64,000 bases of DNA, from contig NZ_LN898229.1 in assembly GCF_001457835.1 (NCBI RefSeq), positions 364,082 through 428,081 of the forward strand. Reading direction: 5' to 3'. Shown here piece by piece: positions 40,454-49,890 of this stretch (position 1 is its first letter; the number at the start of each line of letters is the position of its first letter). The translations under genes and the position numbers were made by a program. This stretch comes from Fenollaria timonensis (GTDB taxonomy: Bacteria; Bacillota; Clostridia; Tissierellales; Peptoniphilaceae). The notes under the pieces were generated by a model. That model ran no database searches. It saw only the letters and a list, made by a program, of their open reading frames with translations, and was not told where the DNA came from.

Positions 40454-42232
40454 TTAATTAAAATATTTTGCTTGCGCACTCCACATCTCTTTGTACTTTT
40501 CATTTCGTTTCAATAATTCTTCATGCGGTGCGCTATCTATAATCTTGCCGTCGTGGAATAAAATAACTCTGTCTGCAAATTTACAAGCGCTCATCCTGTG
40601 AGAAATGAATATGACTGTCTTGCCCTTCGCTGCCTCATTGAAGCTCTCGAAAATTTTCATCTCAGACTTTGGATCAAGCTTTGATGTCGGCTCGTCAAAT
40701 ATCAAGATATCCTTATCATTGTAAAGAGCTCTTGCTAGTGCAATTTTTTGGCTTTCACCGCCAGAGATATCCACACCATCTTCGTCAATGTCTGTGTATA
40801 TATATTGTTCTAAGTCATAAGCTTTTTCAAAATTAGCGAGTTTTAAAACTCTTTCGCACTCATCAGCATTATAATTTTCACTTGTGGCAATATTTTCTCC
40901 AAGCTTAAATGAAAATAGATAAAAGTCTTGACTCACTACTCCAATATTTTTCGCAGTAAAATCAAGCGAAGGTACTTCGCCATCAATAAGAAGGATACCT
41001 TCATTTGCTTTGTATAAAGCTGTTAGCAAATTTACAAAAGTCGTTTTACCTGAACCATTTTCTCCAACTATTGCAATTTTTTCGCCTCGCCTTATTTCAA
41101 GATCAAGATTTTTTAGCTGAGTAATTTTTGAATCTGGATAGGAAAAGCTTAAATCCCTTACACTAATCAAAGTCTCTGTAAAATCTTTTTTCTTTACTTC
41201 AAATTTTTTATCAGATTTCAAATTAAGTATATCATACAAAATTGCTATTTTAGGCTCAAGTGCTTTTTCTTCGCCAATAGTTTTGATAAGCTCCTTTGCT
41301 GCTTCACAAAGTGCTTTAAAAGCACCATAGTATATTATAAGCTTGTCTACGCCAAAGAGACCGCCTTTTGCCTTAATGGCAAGCATAATTAAGAACAAGA
41401 TTCCAAGCGTCGATAGCAAAAGATCATCCATACCTTCGCTAAAACCTGTTCTTCTTGCAATTTTCTTTCTTAATCCAAGACCACTCTTTACAAAATTCTC
41501 GTTTATATCGTCAAGTATAAAAGCCTTCTCATCATAAATTTTAATCTGCTTTAACGACTCGTAATCAGAGAGTAATCTCATGTAATAATCGTAAATCTTA
41601 TATTTTTTCGCATAGGTCTCTCTATCGATTTCGTTCTTTTCTTCTGCCCTCTTCCTAAAATTGATTAAAGCATAAATAATTACTAGCATTAAAAATATTA
41701 TTAATAAAGGAAAATATTTTGAGCCAAAAACTCTAATATCTACAGATTTTGATAGTGCTGGATAAAAGCTAATTAATGATACTATTGCTATAATAATGCT
41801 GATTATATTTACAGTAAAATTATAAAATTGATACATCGCTTCCATGTAAATGGTGCTCATGCCATCACTTTCCTCTTTGTGTCTTAAAATTTTGTCCTTT
41901 GTATCTTTAGCTTCAAGGTCCTTAAAATCTAGCAAAAACAATTTTTTTATAAGAATATTTTTTTCATTTGTATTTAAATAGTCGCCGTACTCTAACTTAT
42001 AGTTTTCAGTGATGTTTTTAATATAGTGAAGTGCAAAGGATATTCCCGCTGCTGCCACAGAAAATTTTATTATAAAGCTAATTTCTCTAGCTTCGATTAT
42101 AAATTTTAGTAAGTAGCCAGAGATGTAGACAAAGATAAAGGGCTCAGCTGCACATAATAAAGCATTTAGAAAAACTATTGGCAATATACTTTTTTTAATT
42201 TTGTAGATGTCTTTATAAACTTGCTTCTTCAT
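40454..42232 (-). CDS. ABC half-transporter, exporter type
   Basis: A 592-residue fused permease-ATPase: six membrane helices (residues 15-300) and a nucleotide-binding domain with Walker A GENGSGKTT, signature DISGGESQKIALARA and Walker B DILIFDEPTSKLD. It is an exporter of the peptide/lipid/drug class, probably forming a heterodimer with the half-transporter encoded just upstream. The ATG at 42232 follows AAGGAG inside the end of that gene (20-base overlap). The partner is now broken by an IS. Confidence 0.9.
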   Translation of the reverse strand: MKKQVYKDIYKIKKSILPIVFLNALLCAAEPFIFVYISGYLLKFIIEAREISFIIKFSVAAAGISFALHYIKNITENYKLEYGDYLNTNEKNILIKKLFLLDFKDLEAKDTKDKILRHKEESDGMSTIYMEAMYQFYNFTVNIISIIIAIVSLISFYPALSKSVDIRVFGSKYFPLLIIFLMLVIIYALINFRKRAEEKNEIDRETYAKKYKIYDYYMRLLSDYESLKQIKIYDEKAFILDDINENFVKSGLGLRKKIARRTGFSEGMDDLLLSTLGILFLIMLAIKAKGGLFGVDKLIIYYGAFKALCEAAKELIKTIGEEKALEPKIAILYDILNLKSDKKFEVKKKDFTETLISVRDLSFSYPDSKITQLKNLDLEIRRGEKIAIVGENGSGKTTFVNLLTALYKANEGILLIDGEVPSLDFTAKNIGVVSQDFYLFSFKLGENIATSENYNADECERVLKLANFEKAYDLEQYIYTDIDEDGVDISGGESQKIALARALYNDKDILIFDEPTSKLDPKSEMKIFESFNEAAKGKTVIFISHRMSACKFADRVILFHDGKIIDSAPHEELLKRNEKYKEMWSAQAKYFN

Positions 42233-43496
42233 TTTCATTCTCCTTATAATACTTAGCTTGCATATCAAACATAGCTTTGTATTTTCCGCCTAAGTTCATA
42301 AGCTCATCATAAGTTCCAAGTTCTGCAATGCTTTTGTCATCTAAGTAAATAATTCTGTCACAGAACCTCGTTGAAGTAATTCTGTGTGAGATAAATATCG
42401 CCATCTTATCCTTAGTAAAGTCTTTGTACTTTAGATAAAGTTTTTCTTCAGCAATCGGATCTAAAGCTGATGTTGGCTCATCAAGTATCAATAAGTCGCT
42501 ATCTTTCATAAGAGATTTGATGAATAAAAGCTTTTGTGTTTCGCCGCCAGAAAAACCTTCTACCTTATTATCTTCGATATTTATTAGCTCAGTATCCAAG
42601 CCGTTTTCTAGTGAATTAAATCTATTACTTAAATCCATCTCATCAATAAGCGTTTTTGCTTTAGACCTATCTTGCTGCTTATCGTCCAAATTATTAATAA
42701 GCGTAGTTGGCATCAAGAAGTAGTCTTGGAATAAAGCACTTATCCTCTTGTAAATGGACTTTTTATCGTAAAGATCAATATCGATGCCATTGATTAAAAT
42801 CCTGCCGCTGCTAGCATCAAAAAGCTTTGTAATAAGCTTAATAAGAGTTGTTTTGCCAGCGCCATTCTCCCCAACTACGGCGATTGACTCACCTTTTTTG
42901 ATAGTAAGATTAATATTCTTTAAAATTTCGTTATCCTCATCATATGCAAAAGAAACATCTTCTAGTTTTATCTCATCTATTGACTTTAAAATAATTTTTT
43001 CAGTATTAAGATCTGCCTTGTCATGAACAAAAGTCCTGTACTTGTCGCAAACAAGAGAAATTCTCCTAAGCGACCTTATATGACCTGAGAAATTATTTAG
43101 CCACTCTGAAAAACCAACTACTAAGCTTAGATAAAAGATAAAATTCGCTGCACTTATCTCTCCATTAAGAACGCTCTTTGTAAGTAAAACGTAGGTAAAT
43201 AAGTCTCTGATAAAGCCAAAGATGCCTTCGACTAAAGAGACTCTATTAGCTTTTTTAGTCCATCCGCGAAGAAGCGTGTAATATGCTTTTGATATCTTAT
43301 CTAGGTGATAGACTAGCCATGAAAGAGCATTGTTTAAGCGAATCTCTTTTTGTGCGCCATCATCTAAAGAAACTTTATACATATAATAGTGCCTTGACTC
43401 TTCCTGAGCCATATCGTCAGTGATTTTGTCTCCATAAAGCATAAGCCTATCTTGGAAATAGGCTGTGACAAGTGCTGAAATTAAAATAATTATGAC
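42213..43496 (-). pseudogene. ABC half-transporter, 3' part (split by IS30-type element)
   Basis: The C-terminal part of a second exporter half: residual membrane helices (VIIILISALVTAYFQ and following), then a nucleotide-binding domain with GENGAGKTT, GFSGGETQKLLFIKS and DLLILDEPTSALD. It joins in frame to 44757-45278 if the element 43497-44759 and one copy of the 15-base repeat are removed, restoring KLVIIILISALVTAYF and a protein of about 595 residues. The ATP domain could still be made from an internal start, but the transporter is broken. Confidence 0.88.
43482..43496. repeat. 15-bp direct repeat, left copy (target duplication)
   Basis: TAAAATAATTATGAC, identical to 44760-44774. The two copies bound the IS exactly, and one copy fits the original reading frame of the transporter. 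Confidence 0.8.
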
Positions 43497-44759
43497 GGAA
43501 GATTGTATAATTAACTTAGCCACCAAATAAAAAAATCATGTGTACATATGGTATAGTATTAGTAACAAACAAAAAAACAACTATACGGAGGTACACATGA
43601 CTCATATAAATTATACCATAGAATTTACAGAACGCAAGAAAAATTCACATCTATCACTACATGAAATGTCATTAATACAGGCATGGAAAATAGATGGACA
43701 TAGCAACAGAGAGATAGCAAGAAGGCTAAATAGAGCCCCGCAGACAATAAACAACGCAATAAAGAAAGGCACAGTAAAGCAAAAGAGAATAATAAAAAGT
43801 AATAACAAAACATATACTTACTACGATGAAAAATACTTTGCCTTAACTAATTATGAGGTATATATAAACAATAGATCTTCTTGCGGAAGAAGACCAAAAT
43901 ATATAGATATAGTCGAATTTCTTAAATGGGCAGACAATAAAATGTTAAAAGATAAATGGTCTCCAGATGTATGTGTTGGATACGCAAAAGCAAATAGACT
44001 CTTTCCATCATCAGAAATACCATCAACAAAAAGCCTCTACAACTGGATAAATAAGTCACTAATGAAAACAAAAAATATAGATCTACTAGAAAAAGTAAAG
44101 AGAAAAAACAAAAATAGCACAAGAAGAACAAGACAAAACAAGAAAAAGCTTGGCATATCCATAGAAGAAAGACCAGATAAAATACAAACAAGAGAAGAAT
44201 TCGGCCACTGGGAAATAGATACAGTTATAGGTAAAAAGAAAAAGACAGATCCAGTACTACTTACATTAGTAGAAAGAAAAACAAGATATGAAAAGCTGAT
44301 AAAAATACATGGAAAAACACCCGATGCAGTAGACATTGGACTTAAATTCTTAAAAGATAATGCGCAGTTAAACAAAGAAATATTTAAAAGTATAACATCA
44401 GATAATGGTTCAGAATTTTCAAGCTTATCAGAATTAGCAGAATATGTAGATATATATTTTTGTCATCCATATACATCATGGGAAAGAGGAACTAGTGAAT
44501 GTCAACATAAATTAATACGAAGATTTATACAAAAAGGCACATCAATAGAAGAAGTATCAAAAGAAAAAATATACAGAATAAACGAGTGGATGAATAATTT
44601 GCCAAGAAAAATCTTTAATTACAAAACTGCAAAAGAAGAGTTCATAAAGGAAATAAAACAGCTTAAAAGTATCTAGTTTAATAAAAATAAATACTTTTAA
44701 GCTATACTATACATTTAGTCTATATGATGTCTGGGTGGCTAACTTATTGTTGCAATTTA
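43497..44759 (+). mobile_element. IS30-family insertion sequence
   Basis: A 1263-bp element with an intact IS30-type transposase. The left end reads GGAAGATTGTATAATTAACT then TAGCCACC; the right end on the minus strand reads ATAAATTGCAACAATAAGTT then AGCCACC, an imperfect inverted repeat, with a second matching block (ATAGTATA) further in. The left boundary is supported independently by an isolated copy beginning at the same GGAAGATTG at 59089. It lies in the transporter gene and is flanked by a 15-base direct repeat, unusually long for IS30 elements (commonly 2-3 bases). Confidence 0.85.
43597..44676 (+). CDS. IS30-family transposase
   Basis: A 359-residue transposase. The N-terminal helix-turn-helix (LSLHEMSLIQAWKIDGHSNREIARRLNRAPQTINNAI) is the IS30 signature; the DDE core starts at FGHWEIDTVIGKKKK, continues at ITSDNGSEFSSL and ends in CHPYTSWERGTSECQHKLIRRFIQKG. 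It is uninterrupted and thus possibly active. The ATG at 43597 follows GGAGGTACAC; the longer reading has no ribosome site. Confidence 0.95.
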   Translation: MTHINYTIEFTERKKNSHLSLHEMSLIQAWKIDGHSNREIARRLNRAPQTINNAIKKGTVKQKRIIKSNNKTYTYYDEKYFALTNYEVYINNRSSCGRRPKYIDIVEFLKWADNKMLKDKWSPDVCVGYAKANRLFPSSEIPSTKSLYNWINKSLMKTKNIDLLEKVKRKNKNSTRRTRQNKKKLGISIEERPDKIQTREEFGHWEIDTVIGKKKKTDPVLLTLVERKTRYEKLIKIHGKTPDAVDIGLKFLKDNAQLNKEIFKSITSDNGSEFSSLSELAEYVDIYFCHPYTSWERGTSECQHKLIRRFIQKGTSIEEVSKEKIYRINEWMNNLPRKIFNYKTAKEEFIKEIKQLKSI

Positions 44760-45278
44760 TAAAATAATTATGACTAATTTATAGCTAAGAAAAGAAAAAA
44801 TAATTGCATAAGCGAAAAAGCCTAAAAAAGATGTGATAAGCTTAGAAAGTCTAATCGCAGACCAAGCACCATCAGCTTGTTCTCCTTCAAAAGCAAAGGA
44901 CTTCGACCTTTCAAACAAAGCTTTTTGCTCTGCTGTTTTAAAATCAAGTAGATCCTTATCCATAAGAGCAGAGATAAGGTCTACACCGTAGAGCATACTA
45001 ACCTTAGTTTGGAAAAAATCATTTCTAGTATCCATCCAGGTGTTTAAAATTTTTAATAAAATGTAAAAAATAAATAAACTGATTAAACTTAATATAAATT
45101 GTTCAGCGTCAAGACCTTCGATAATCGCTGCTGTTATCGTTTTAAGTATATATGCATCAAAAAGCGGTATTATTATTGTAACAATAGCCGACAAAAATAC
45201 AAGGATAGTTCCAAAACTATCTTTCTTAAACCAATTTTTAATTAAAAACTTAATATTGCTAGAAAAACTATAATTCAT
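44757..45278 (-). pseudogene. ABC half-transporter, 5' part (split by IS30-type element)
   Basis: The first 173 residues of the split exporter (MNYSFSSNIKFLIKNWFKKDS to FSLSYKLVIIIL), covering the first three or four membrane helices. It then stops in the flanking repeat and IS sequence. Its start overlaps the stop of a PqqD-like fragment by 11 bases. See 42213-43496 for the other half. Confidence 0.87.
44760..44774. repeat. 15-bp direct repeat, right copy
   Basis: TAAAATAATTATGAC, the partner of 43482-43496. Confidence 0.8.
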
Positions 45279-45444
45279 TTTTATCCTCTATAAGTAGTTC
45301 ATTGTCTATTAAATATTTAAGCAATGAGCAAACATCATTATGAACTTCTTCTTGTGAACAGCAATCATATGTATCTGCTATAGCTTTTTGAGATACTGCA
45401 ATCAAATCTTCTAAATTATCTGATTTATTATAATCTTTATATAA
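45268..45444 (-). pseudogene. PqqD-like fragment
   Basis: An open frame of 58 residues without a start codon ends LIAVSQKAIADTYDCCSQ..VHNDVCSLLKYLIDNELLIED. The spacing of hydrophobic residues, Tyr-Asp and the final L..GLI-like helix resembles the C-terminal half of PqqD-type peptide chaperones that serve radical-SAM RiPP maturases. The N-terminal half is lost. Together with the two exporter halves it suggests a decayed RiPP export locus. The assignment is from pattern only. Confidence 0.5.
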
Positions 45445-45550
45445 TTAATCATAATATATTAACTATAATATGTCAAGCTATTACTTTTTTATATTTTCTT
45501 TAATTTTCAAGACATATCTTATGCTACGCAAAACATATTCCCACAAAAAA

Positions 45551-45576
45551 AAGAACTGCTCTCACAGTTCTTTTCA
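45551..45576. terminator. Terminator behind the secreted glycosidase gene
   Basis: AAGAACTG pairs with CAGTTCTT over CTCTCA, with A/T tracts on both sides, so it can work in both directions. Confidence 0.8.
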
Positions 45577-45613
45577 TCTATGTCTATACTAAATTAATGG
45601 TCTCTATACCATA

Positions 45614-48382
45614 TTAATAGTTAGCGATAGTGTATGCACTTGCGTTTGGATTGAAAGTGAATTGCACGTAGCTCCTCTTAACTAGGTCGGCCTTTGTCTT
45701 GATAGGCTTGTTGAAGACGTTAATGTATCTAACCTTGTCAAGCACTTTGACTGACGCTTCGTTTGAGCCGGCAACGACGTAGACGTTTTTACCCATGTCG
45801 GCAAGCTCTTTAAGCTTCGCGTGAAGTAATTCTGCTTCCTTCTTGTCAGTGAAGCCGCCCTTGCCAAAGACAGGGCTAGTCATAGTCACAACAACGTTCT
45901 TTTGCGTGATGTTCTTAAGGCTGCCTGTGATGTAGGACCACTCTTTTGCGTCGGAAAGCCTTAGCGACCTCTTAGAAGTATTTAAATTTAGTATAAAGGC
46001 GTTTGTCGTAGCGCTTGTCGAGAAAACGTTTCCATTCTTAAGAAGGTTCTTCGAAACTGCCTTCTTCAAGACGCTGTCGTAGTTATTAAGCGTAATGCCT
46101 GTGTCAACTTTATTCATCTTATTGATTATGGCAGTCTTGGTGCCTGCAAAATTTTTGTCTTGATTAGCATCGTAGCCTGTAACCACTAGGTATTCGCCGC
46201 CACGAGCCTTTGCTAAGAAGCCTTTTTGACTATCTGCCAAGACGGATGAATTGTCGATGGCGTTTTCAAATTTGTGTTCATATAATAAATCGATTACGTC
46301 GACCAAGATCTTTGACTTGACCATGGCAGAGTTATTGGAGCTGCCAATGTAGATGTTTAGTAGGGTATATGGATACGCCTCGTTGTCAGGAATTTCTGCT
46401 TCAAGGTATCTGTAGTCACTAAAGTTAATCTTTTCAGTGAAAGTGATTTGTTCAGCAAAGCCTTCGCTGTCCTTGATAGTCGCCTTAAGCATGGCGCCCT
46501 TCGCATCTCCCTTGACCCAGATGCCAAGCCTCTTTGGTTTACCTTCTAAAACAGGAGCCTTCTTGAAGCTTATATACGCAGCTCTCGAGTCATCAAGCTT
46601 TGAAAAGTCGTAGTTAAGCTCAACCGCTCCGCTTCCTTGCTTAGCGTCCTTAGAAATTTTTAGGCTAGCAGCCACTTTGTCAGCTGGGAAGCTCGACGCC
46701 TTAATATTGTCAAGGCTCTCAAAATCAAGTAGCGGCTTTGTATTGAAGCCAATAGTTACTGGGATGTTCTTATAAGTATTTTTATAGCCCATAGTGATGT
46801 AGCCGTAGCCAATATTATTTGATGCAGTGAAAACATTTCCGCTCATCGCACCAACCTTGCCCCAGATGGAGAAATTAATGTTCGAAGTCGGTATCTTCGC
46901 GCTGCGGCCTTGATTATCAAGACCAATAATATCTTTTATAGTAAATTTATCGCCAGGTTTTGCGTTTATCTTCTCAGTAGAACTCCTTAGCTCAACCGGC
47001 TCTGAGTATACTTCGATGTTTTTCGTATCGCTTGCACCTTGGTAAGTGACCGTGATTTGTGAAACGCCTTGACTAGCGCCAATGAAACTACCTCCTGCAC
47101 AAGATGCACCATTCGTAGCGCTTGCACTTACTGCATTTGCATCGACTCTAACAGGATTGTTGCTTGCGTCGTAAGCTTTAATACTGTAGCCTACTGGTAC
47201 GCCAGGGAAAGCCTTATCAGTATCAAGCTCAAGCTCAATTCTTGCTGCAGCGCCTGGATTGTCATTTGAGAAAACGCCAACGCCCGATACAACCGCTCTT
47301 GGAGTGCCGCCCGATGGCTTGTTGATGATCTCAGCCGAGTCCATCGCCTTAGTCTTTTTGACCATGGTAGTCGATCCGCCGCCATCAAGGTTCATCGCGT
47401 TGTAGCAGCCGAAGCTCTTGAAGAGTTCGCCGAATTCCTTTTGAGTAAGACCTGCATAACCATTCCTTCCGTCAACAGTGATGATGACTATCTTTGAGCC
47501 GTCTTGAGTGACGCCGATACCAGTTCTTGGGTGCCTGCCTTTATTAACAATATTAGTTTGCATTGCTACGCCATCTTTTAAGATGATCGAGCCGCCGCCC
47601 ATAGCGAATTTTAGACCATTGTGGTCAACATTTGAAGTCACTTGTAGTTCAAGCGGAGTGCCTAGCGTTAGACTTGCTAGAGGCGAATCATTTTGGCTAA
47701 GTACGTAGCCATCTTGAGGGATATCAAAAGGCTCGCCGTTCGTTCTAATGTCGGCAACAACGCCATTAACCACAAGGATTTCAGTCATGTTCGCAGCCTT
47801 TGCGCCGAAGCTCTTCTTGCCCCAGTCCCTTGTTAATAGAGAAAGGTACTTGTAGCCGCCGTAAGCCTTGTTGTAGCCGCTAACGTGGTACTTTGCGCCA
47901 GTTAGCTGATTTAAGATGTCAACAGACTGAGTGATGTAGCCCACATGCGAGTCGCCAGCACTGCTTTGGTAGAAGACAGGCAGATTGTTCTTGCCCTCTT
48001 GAGCCGAGCTGATAAGTTTGCCGTCATTGACAATAACGCCAAGCGTCGATGGATGCGGTTGGTAGTTGAAGTAGTCGCCGTTAACACCAGCAACAGCGCC
48101 ACTTACAGAGACCATGTCCTTAACATTCGACCTGTGAGATACACCTTCAGTGTTAAACATCGCCTTGATCTCGTTCATGCCGCTTGTCGCGTCAATCGTC
48201 AAGACATTTAAGTTTTGCCAGCCCTCAGAGGTAAACCTCTCGATATTCGCGCGATGCACGCCGCTCGCCAAATACTCTTCCTTTCTTTCTTCGTTAATTA
48301 TATAAGCTAAAGAACTTTGACTTAAAATCGAAAATGCAAGCGTTGCGCTCAAAGCGATACTTGCTATGCGTTTAAATTTCAT
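45614..48382 (-). CDS. Secreted phosphodiester glycosidase (NAGPA-like) family protein
   Basis: A 922-residue exported protein. It has a signal peptide (about 1-26, ending SSLAY), a NAGPA-type domain (residues 60-370) with GAVAGVNGDYFNYQ and MNLDGGGSTTMVKK, an Ig-like stretch (near 380-470), a carbohydrate-binding-like beta region (about 540-690), and a C-terminal domain with VVTMTSPVFGKGGFTDKKEAELL. Related proteins are placed on the cell wall of clostridia and are thought to act on glycan phosphodiesters. The ATG at 48382 follows AAGGAAGG; the longer reading lacks a site. Confidence 0.85.
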   Translation of the reverse strand: MKFKRIASIALSATLAFSILSQSSLAYIINEERKEEYLASGVHRANIERFTSEGWQNLNVLTIDATSGMNEIKAMFNTEGVSHRSNVKDMVSVSGAVAGVNGDYFNYQPHPSTLGVIVNDGKLISSAQEGKNNLPVFYQSSAGDSHVGYITQSVDILNQLTGAKYHVSGYNKAYGGYKYLSLLTRDWGKKSFGAKAANMTEILVVNGVVADIRTNGEPFDIPQDGYVLSQNDSPLASLTLGTPLELQVTSNVDHNGLKFAMGGGSIILKDGVAMQTNIVNKGRHPRTGIGVTQDGSKIVIITVDGRNGYAGLTQKEFGELFKSFGCYNAMNLDGGGSTTMVKKTKAMDSAEIINKPSGGTPRAVVSGVGVFSNDNPGAAARIELELDTDKAFPGVPVGYSIKAYDASNNPVRVDANAVSASATNGASCAGGSFIGASQGVSQITVTYQGASDTKNIEVYSEPVELRSSTEKINAKPGDKFTIKDIIGLDNQGRSAKIPTSNINFSIWGKVGAMSGNVFTASNNIGYGYITMGYKNTYKNIPVTIGFNTKPLLDFESLDNIKASSFPADKVAASLKISKDAKQGSGAVELNYDFSKLDDSRAAYISFKKAPVLEGKPKRLGIWVKGDAKGAMLKATIKDSEGFAEQITFTEKINFSDYRYLEAEIPDNEAYPYTLLNIYIGSSNNSAMVKSKILVDVIDLLYEHKFENAIDNSSVLADSQKGFLAKARGGEYLVVTGYDANQDKNFAGTKTAIINKMNKVDTGITLNNYDSVLKKAVSKNLLKNGNVFSTSATTNAFILNLNTSKRSLRLSDAKEWSYITGSLKNITQKNVVVTMTSPVFGKGGFTDKKEAELLHAKLKELADMGKNVYVVAGSNEASVKVLDKVRYINVFNKPIKTKADLVKRSYVQFTFNPNASAYTIANY

Positions 48383-48592
48383 TTTATCCTTCCTTTCTAT
48401 CATACGTCTCCATTATATAACAAAAACGATTAACTTTGTTAATATTCATGCAATTGTAACTATTTTGAAATATTGAGAATGGTTTTGTCAGACGCCTATT
48501 AAGATAAAATAAAAATATTGTAAATTCGTAAGATAATAGAAGAAAAACTATAATAATAGTAGTTTTAATGAGAAAATAAGATTTATCTTCAC

Positions 48593-48621
48593 TTGCAAGA
48601 ATGGATAGAGAACGGTATAAT
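48593..48621 (+). promoter_or_regulatory. Promoter of tRNA-Pro
   Basis: TTGCAA (48593-48598), 17 bases, TATAAT (48616-48621). Confidence 0.7.
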
Positions 48622-48639
48622 AGGTGAGTAATATTTCGG

Positions 48640-48716
48640 CGGGGTGTAGCGCAGTTTGGTAGCGCACGTGGTTTGGGACCATGGGGCCGGGAGTTCGAAC
48701 CTTCTCACCCCGACCA
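48640..48716 (+). tRNA. tRNA-Pro (TGG)
   Basis: The acceptor stem CGGGGTG pairs with CACCCCG, followed by A and an encoded CCA. The D arm is GCGC..GCGC, the anticodon stem CGTGG/CCATG holds loop TTTGGGA with anticodon TGG, and the T arm is GGGAG-TTCGAAC-CTTCT. Confidence 0.95.
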
Positions 48717-48723
48717 AAGAAAA

Positions 48724-48755
48724 AAACGACTAAGCAATTGTTTAGTCGTTTTTTT
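48724..48755 (+). terminator. Terminator behind tRNA-Pro
   Basis: AACGACTAA and TTAGTCGTT pair over GCAATTGT, then seven T follow. Confidence 0.88.
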
Positions 48756-49209
48756 CTTTCACATTAAAGGGCTCGTTTCATCGCAAAATCGTTTTCTTCC
48801 CTTGTAAGATTTTTATTAAAGTAGTTTAATTGAGTTATATAATTGCCACGATACTTATTTTAATCAAAATACATATTTTATATCTATTCAATATACATTT
48901 ACGTGAGCAATGGACATCGAAAATTGTTTTCGTCGCTTGCTGGTCTACATAAATTGTTAATTTCTAAGCTTACTCACCTGTGGTCTCATATTCGTTCGCT
49001 ACGCTCAACTAGATGAGACCACGGGCGGTTCGTTGCGCAAAGAAATTAATTCAATTTATTCCGAATGCTGCGCTCGTGAAAATCAATTTTCTCTTTATTA
49101 AGTGGCGTAAGCTTAATATTTAGTTTTAATCGTATTAGTTCAAACATCTTTCCAATTTAGATCAAATTAAATATCTTGTATCGGATGACACAAATCTTGC
49201 GATGAAAAA

Positions 49210-49238
49210 GAAGAACCTCATCCTAACGGACAAGAACC
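49210..49238 (-). repeat. GGTTC-hairpin-GGTTCTTC repeat, copy D
   Basis: On the minus strand AAAGGTTC, then TTGTCC-GTTA-GGATGA, then GGTTCTTC. The six-pair stem needs two G/T wobbles that exist only in this orientation. Confidence 0.75.
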
Positions 49239-49283
49239 TTTACGCTATGATGGATTGTGCAAGGCGCCAGTGCGAAGCACCAA

Positions 49284-49334
49284 GGTTCTCGGGACCCATT
49301 CAAAGCGAAGCTTTGTAAATGGGTGAGGTTCTTC
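49284..49334 (+). repeat. GGTTC-hairpin-GGTTCTTC repeat, copy E
   Basis: On the plus strand CAAGGTTC, a long hairpin (ACCCATT..AAAGC-GAA-GCTTT..AATGGGT), then GGTTCTTC. GTGCGAAGCAC just before it matches the GTGC-GAA-GCAC at 9824-9834. It faces copy D. Confidence 0.75.
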
Positions 49335-49357
49335 TTTTAACAAGAAACACTATGACA

Positions 49358-49391
49358 TAAAAATAACACTCTGCAAAAGCAGAGTGTTATT
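49358..49391 (-). terminator. Terminator behind the SRP RNA
   Basis: AATAACACTCTGC pairs with GCAGAGTGTTATT over AAAA, with T on the minus strand. Confidence 0.9.
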
Positions 49392-49400
49392 TTTATGTAA

Positions 49401-49663
49401 GTGCACCCGACTTTGTTCGGCTCCCCCAAGTGTTACCACAACAGACAGCTCCCGAACGGCACCCTCGCGGCACACACAAATACATACTTATCGCTGCTTC
49501 CGCCAGGACCTGACGAGGTTCGTAAGATTTATGTTGCGCAAGAACCCTTCGTTCAACACCTCTTATTGTGGGCAAGCCCCACAGAAGACGCCCTCGGTCG
49601 GGAATTCATTCCAAATATAGCGGATTTATGGTTACAGGATGCCGCTACCTTCCCAACTAGCAC
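49401..49663 (-). ncRNA. ffs: Signal recognition particle RNA, large (Alu-containing) type
   Basis: On the minus strand the RNA starts GTGCTAGTTGGGAAGGTAGC and ends GGGTGCAC, whose ends pair. The conserved domain IV tip is present as GTCAGGTCCTGGCGGAAGCA. The length of about 263 nt is right for Bacillota SRP RNA with an Alu domain. It starts two bases after tRNA-Ser, so both come from one transcript. The RNA scaffolds Ffh for cotranslational protein targeting. Confidence 0.93.
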
Positions 49664-49664
49664 G

Positions 49665-49757
49665 TGGCGGAGAGAAGGGGATTCGAACCCCTGATACGCT
49701 TAATCACGTATACCCGCTTTCCAGGCGAGCGCCTTCAACCAACTCAACCATCTCTCC
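49665..49757 (-). tRNA. tRNA-Ser (GGA)
   Basis: On the minus strand GGAGAGA pairs with TCTCTCC, then G and encoded CCA. The anticodon loop CTGGAAA gives GGA; a long variable arm (TATACGTGATTAAGCGTA) is typical of serine tRNAs; the T arm is GGGG-TTCGAAT-CCCC. Confidence 0.95.
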
Positions 49758-49796
49758 ATGCCGATTGTTTTACAAAGTTTTTAACTTGACTTAACC

Positions 49797-49825
49797 ATTA
49801 TAGTATAAATAGCTGTTCTTGTCAA
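49797..49825 (-). promoter_or_regulatory. Promoter of tRNA-Ser and SRP RNA
   Basis: TTGACA (49820-49825), 17 bases, TATAAT (49797-49802) on the minus strand, both perfect. Confidence 0.85.
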
Positions 49826-49841
49826 GATATATTATTTAAGC

Positions 49842-49873
49842 AAAAAAGATCCGCCCAAATCAATGAGCGGACC
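49842..49873 (-). terminator. Terminator behind the Tyr-rich surface protein
   Basis: GGTCCGCTC pairs with GGGCGGATC (one mismatch), followed by TTTTTT on the minus strand. Confidence 0.8.
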
Positions 49874-49890
49874 CCTTAGGACTTTATAAA

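Larger units (their letters stand above)
48756..49357. repeat. 600-bp gene-free block with hairpin repeats
   Basis: There is no coding signal. GTGGTCTCAT (48980-48989) pairs with ATGAGACCAC (49013-49022) around TTCGTTCGCTACGCTC. Short palindromes such as CGAAAATTGTTTTCG (48924 region) and GAAAATCAATTTTC (49079 region, also near 14265) recur. Two oppositely oriented GGTTC-hairpin-GGTTCTTC units occupy 49210-49334. Confidence 0.7.
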
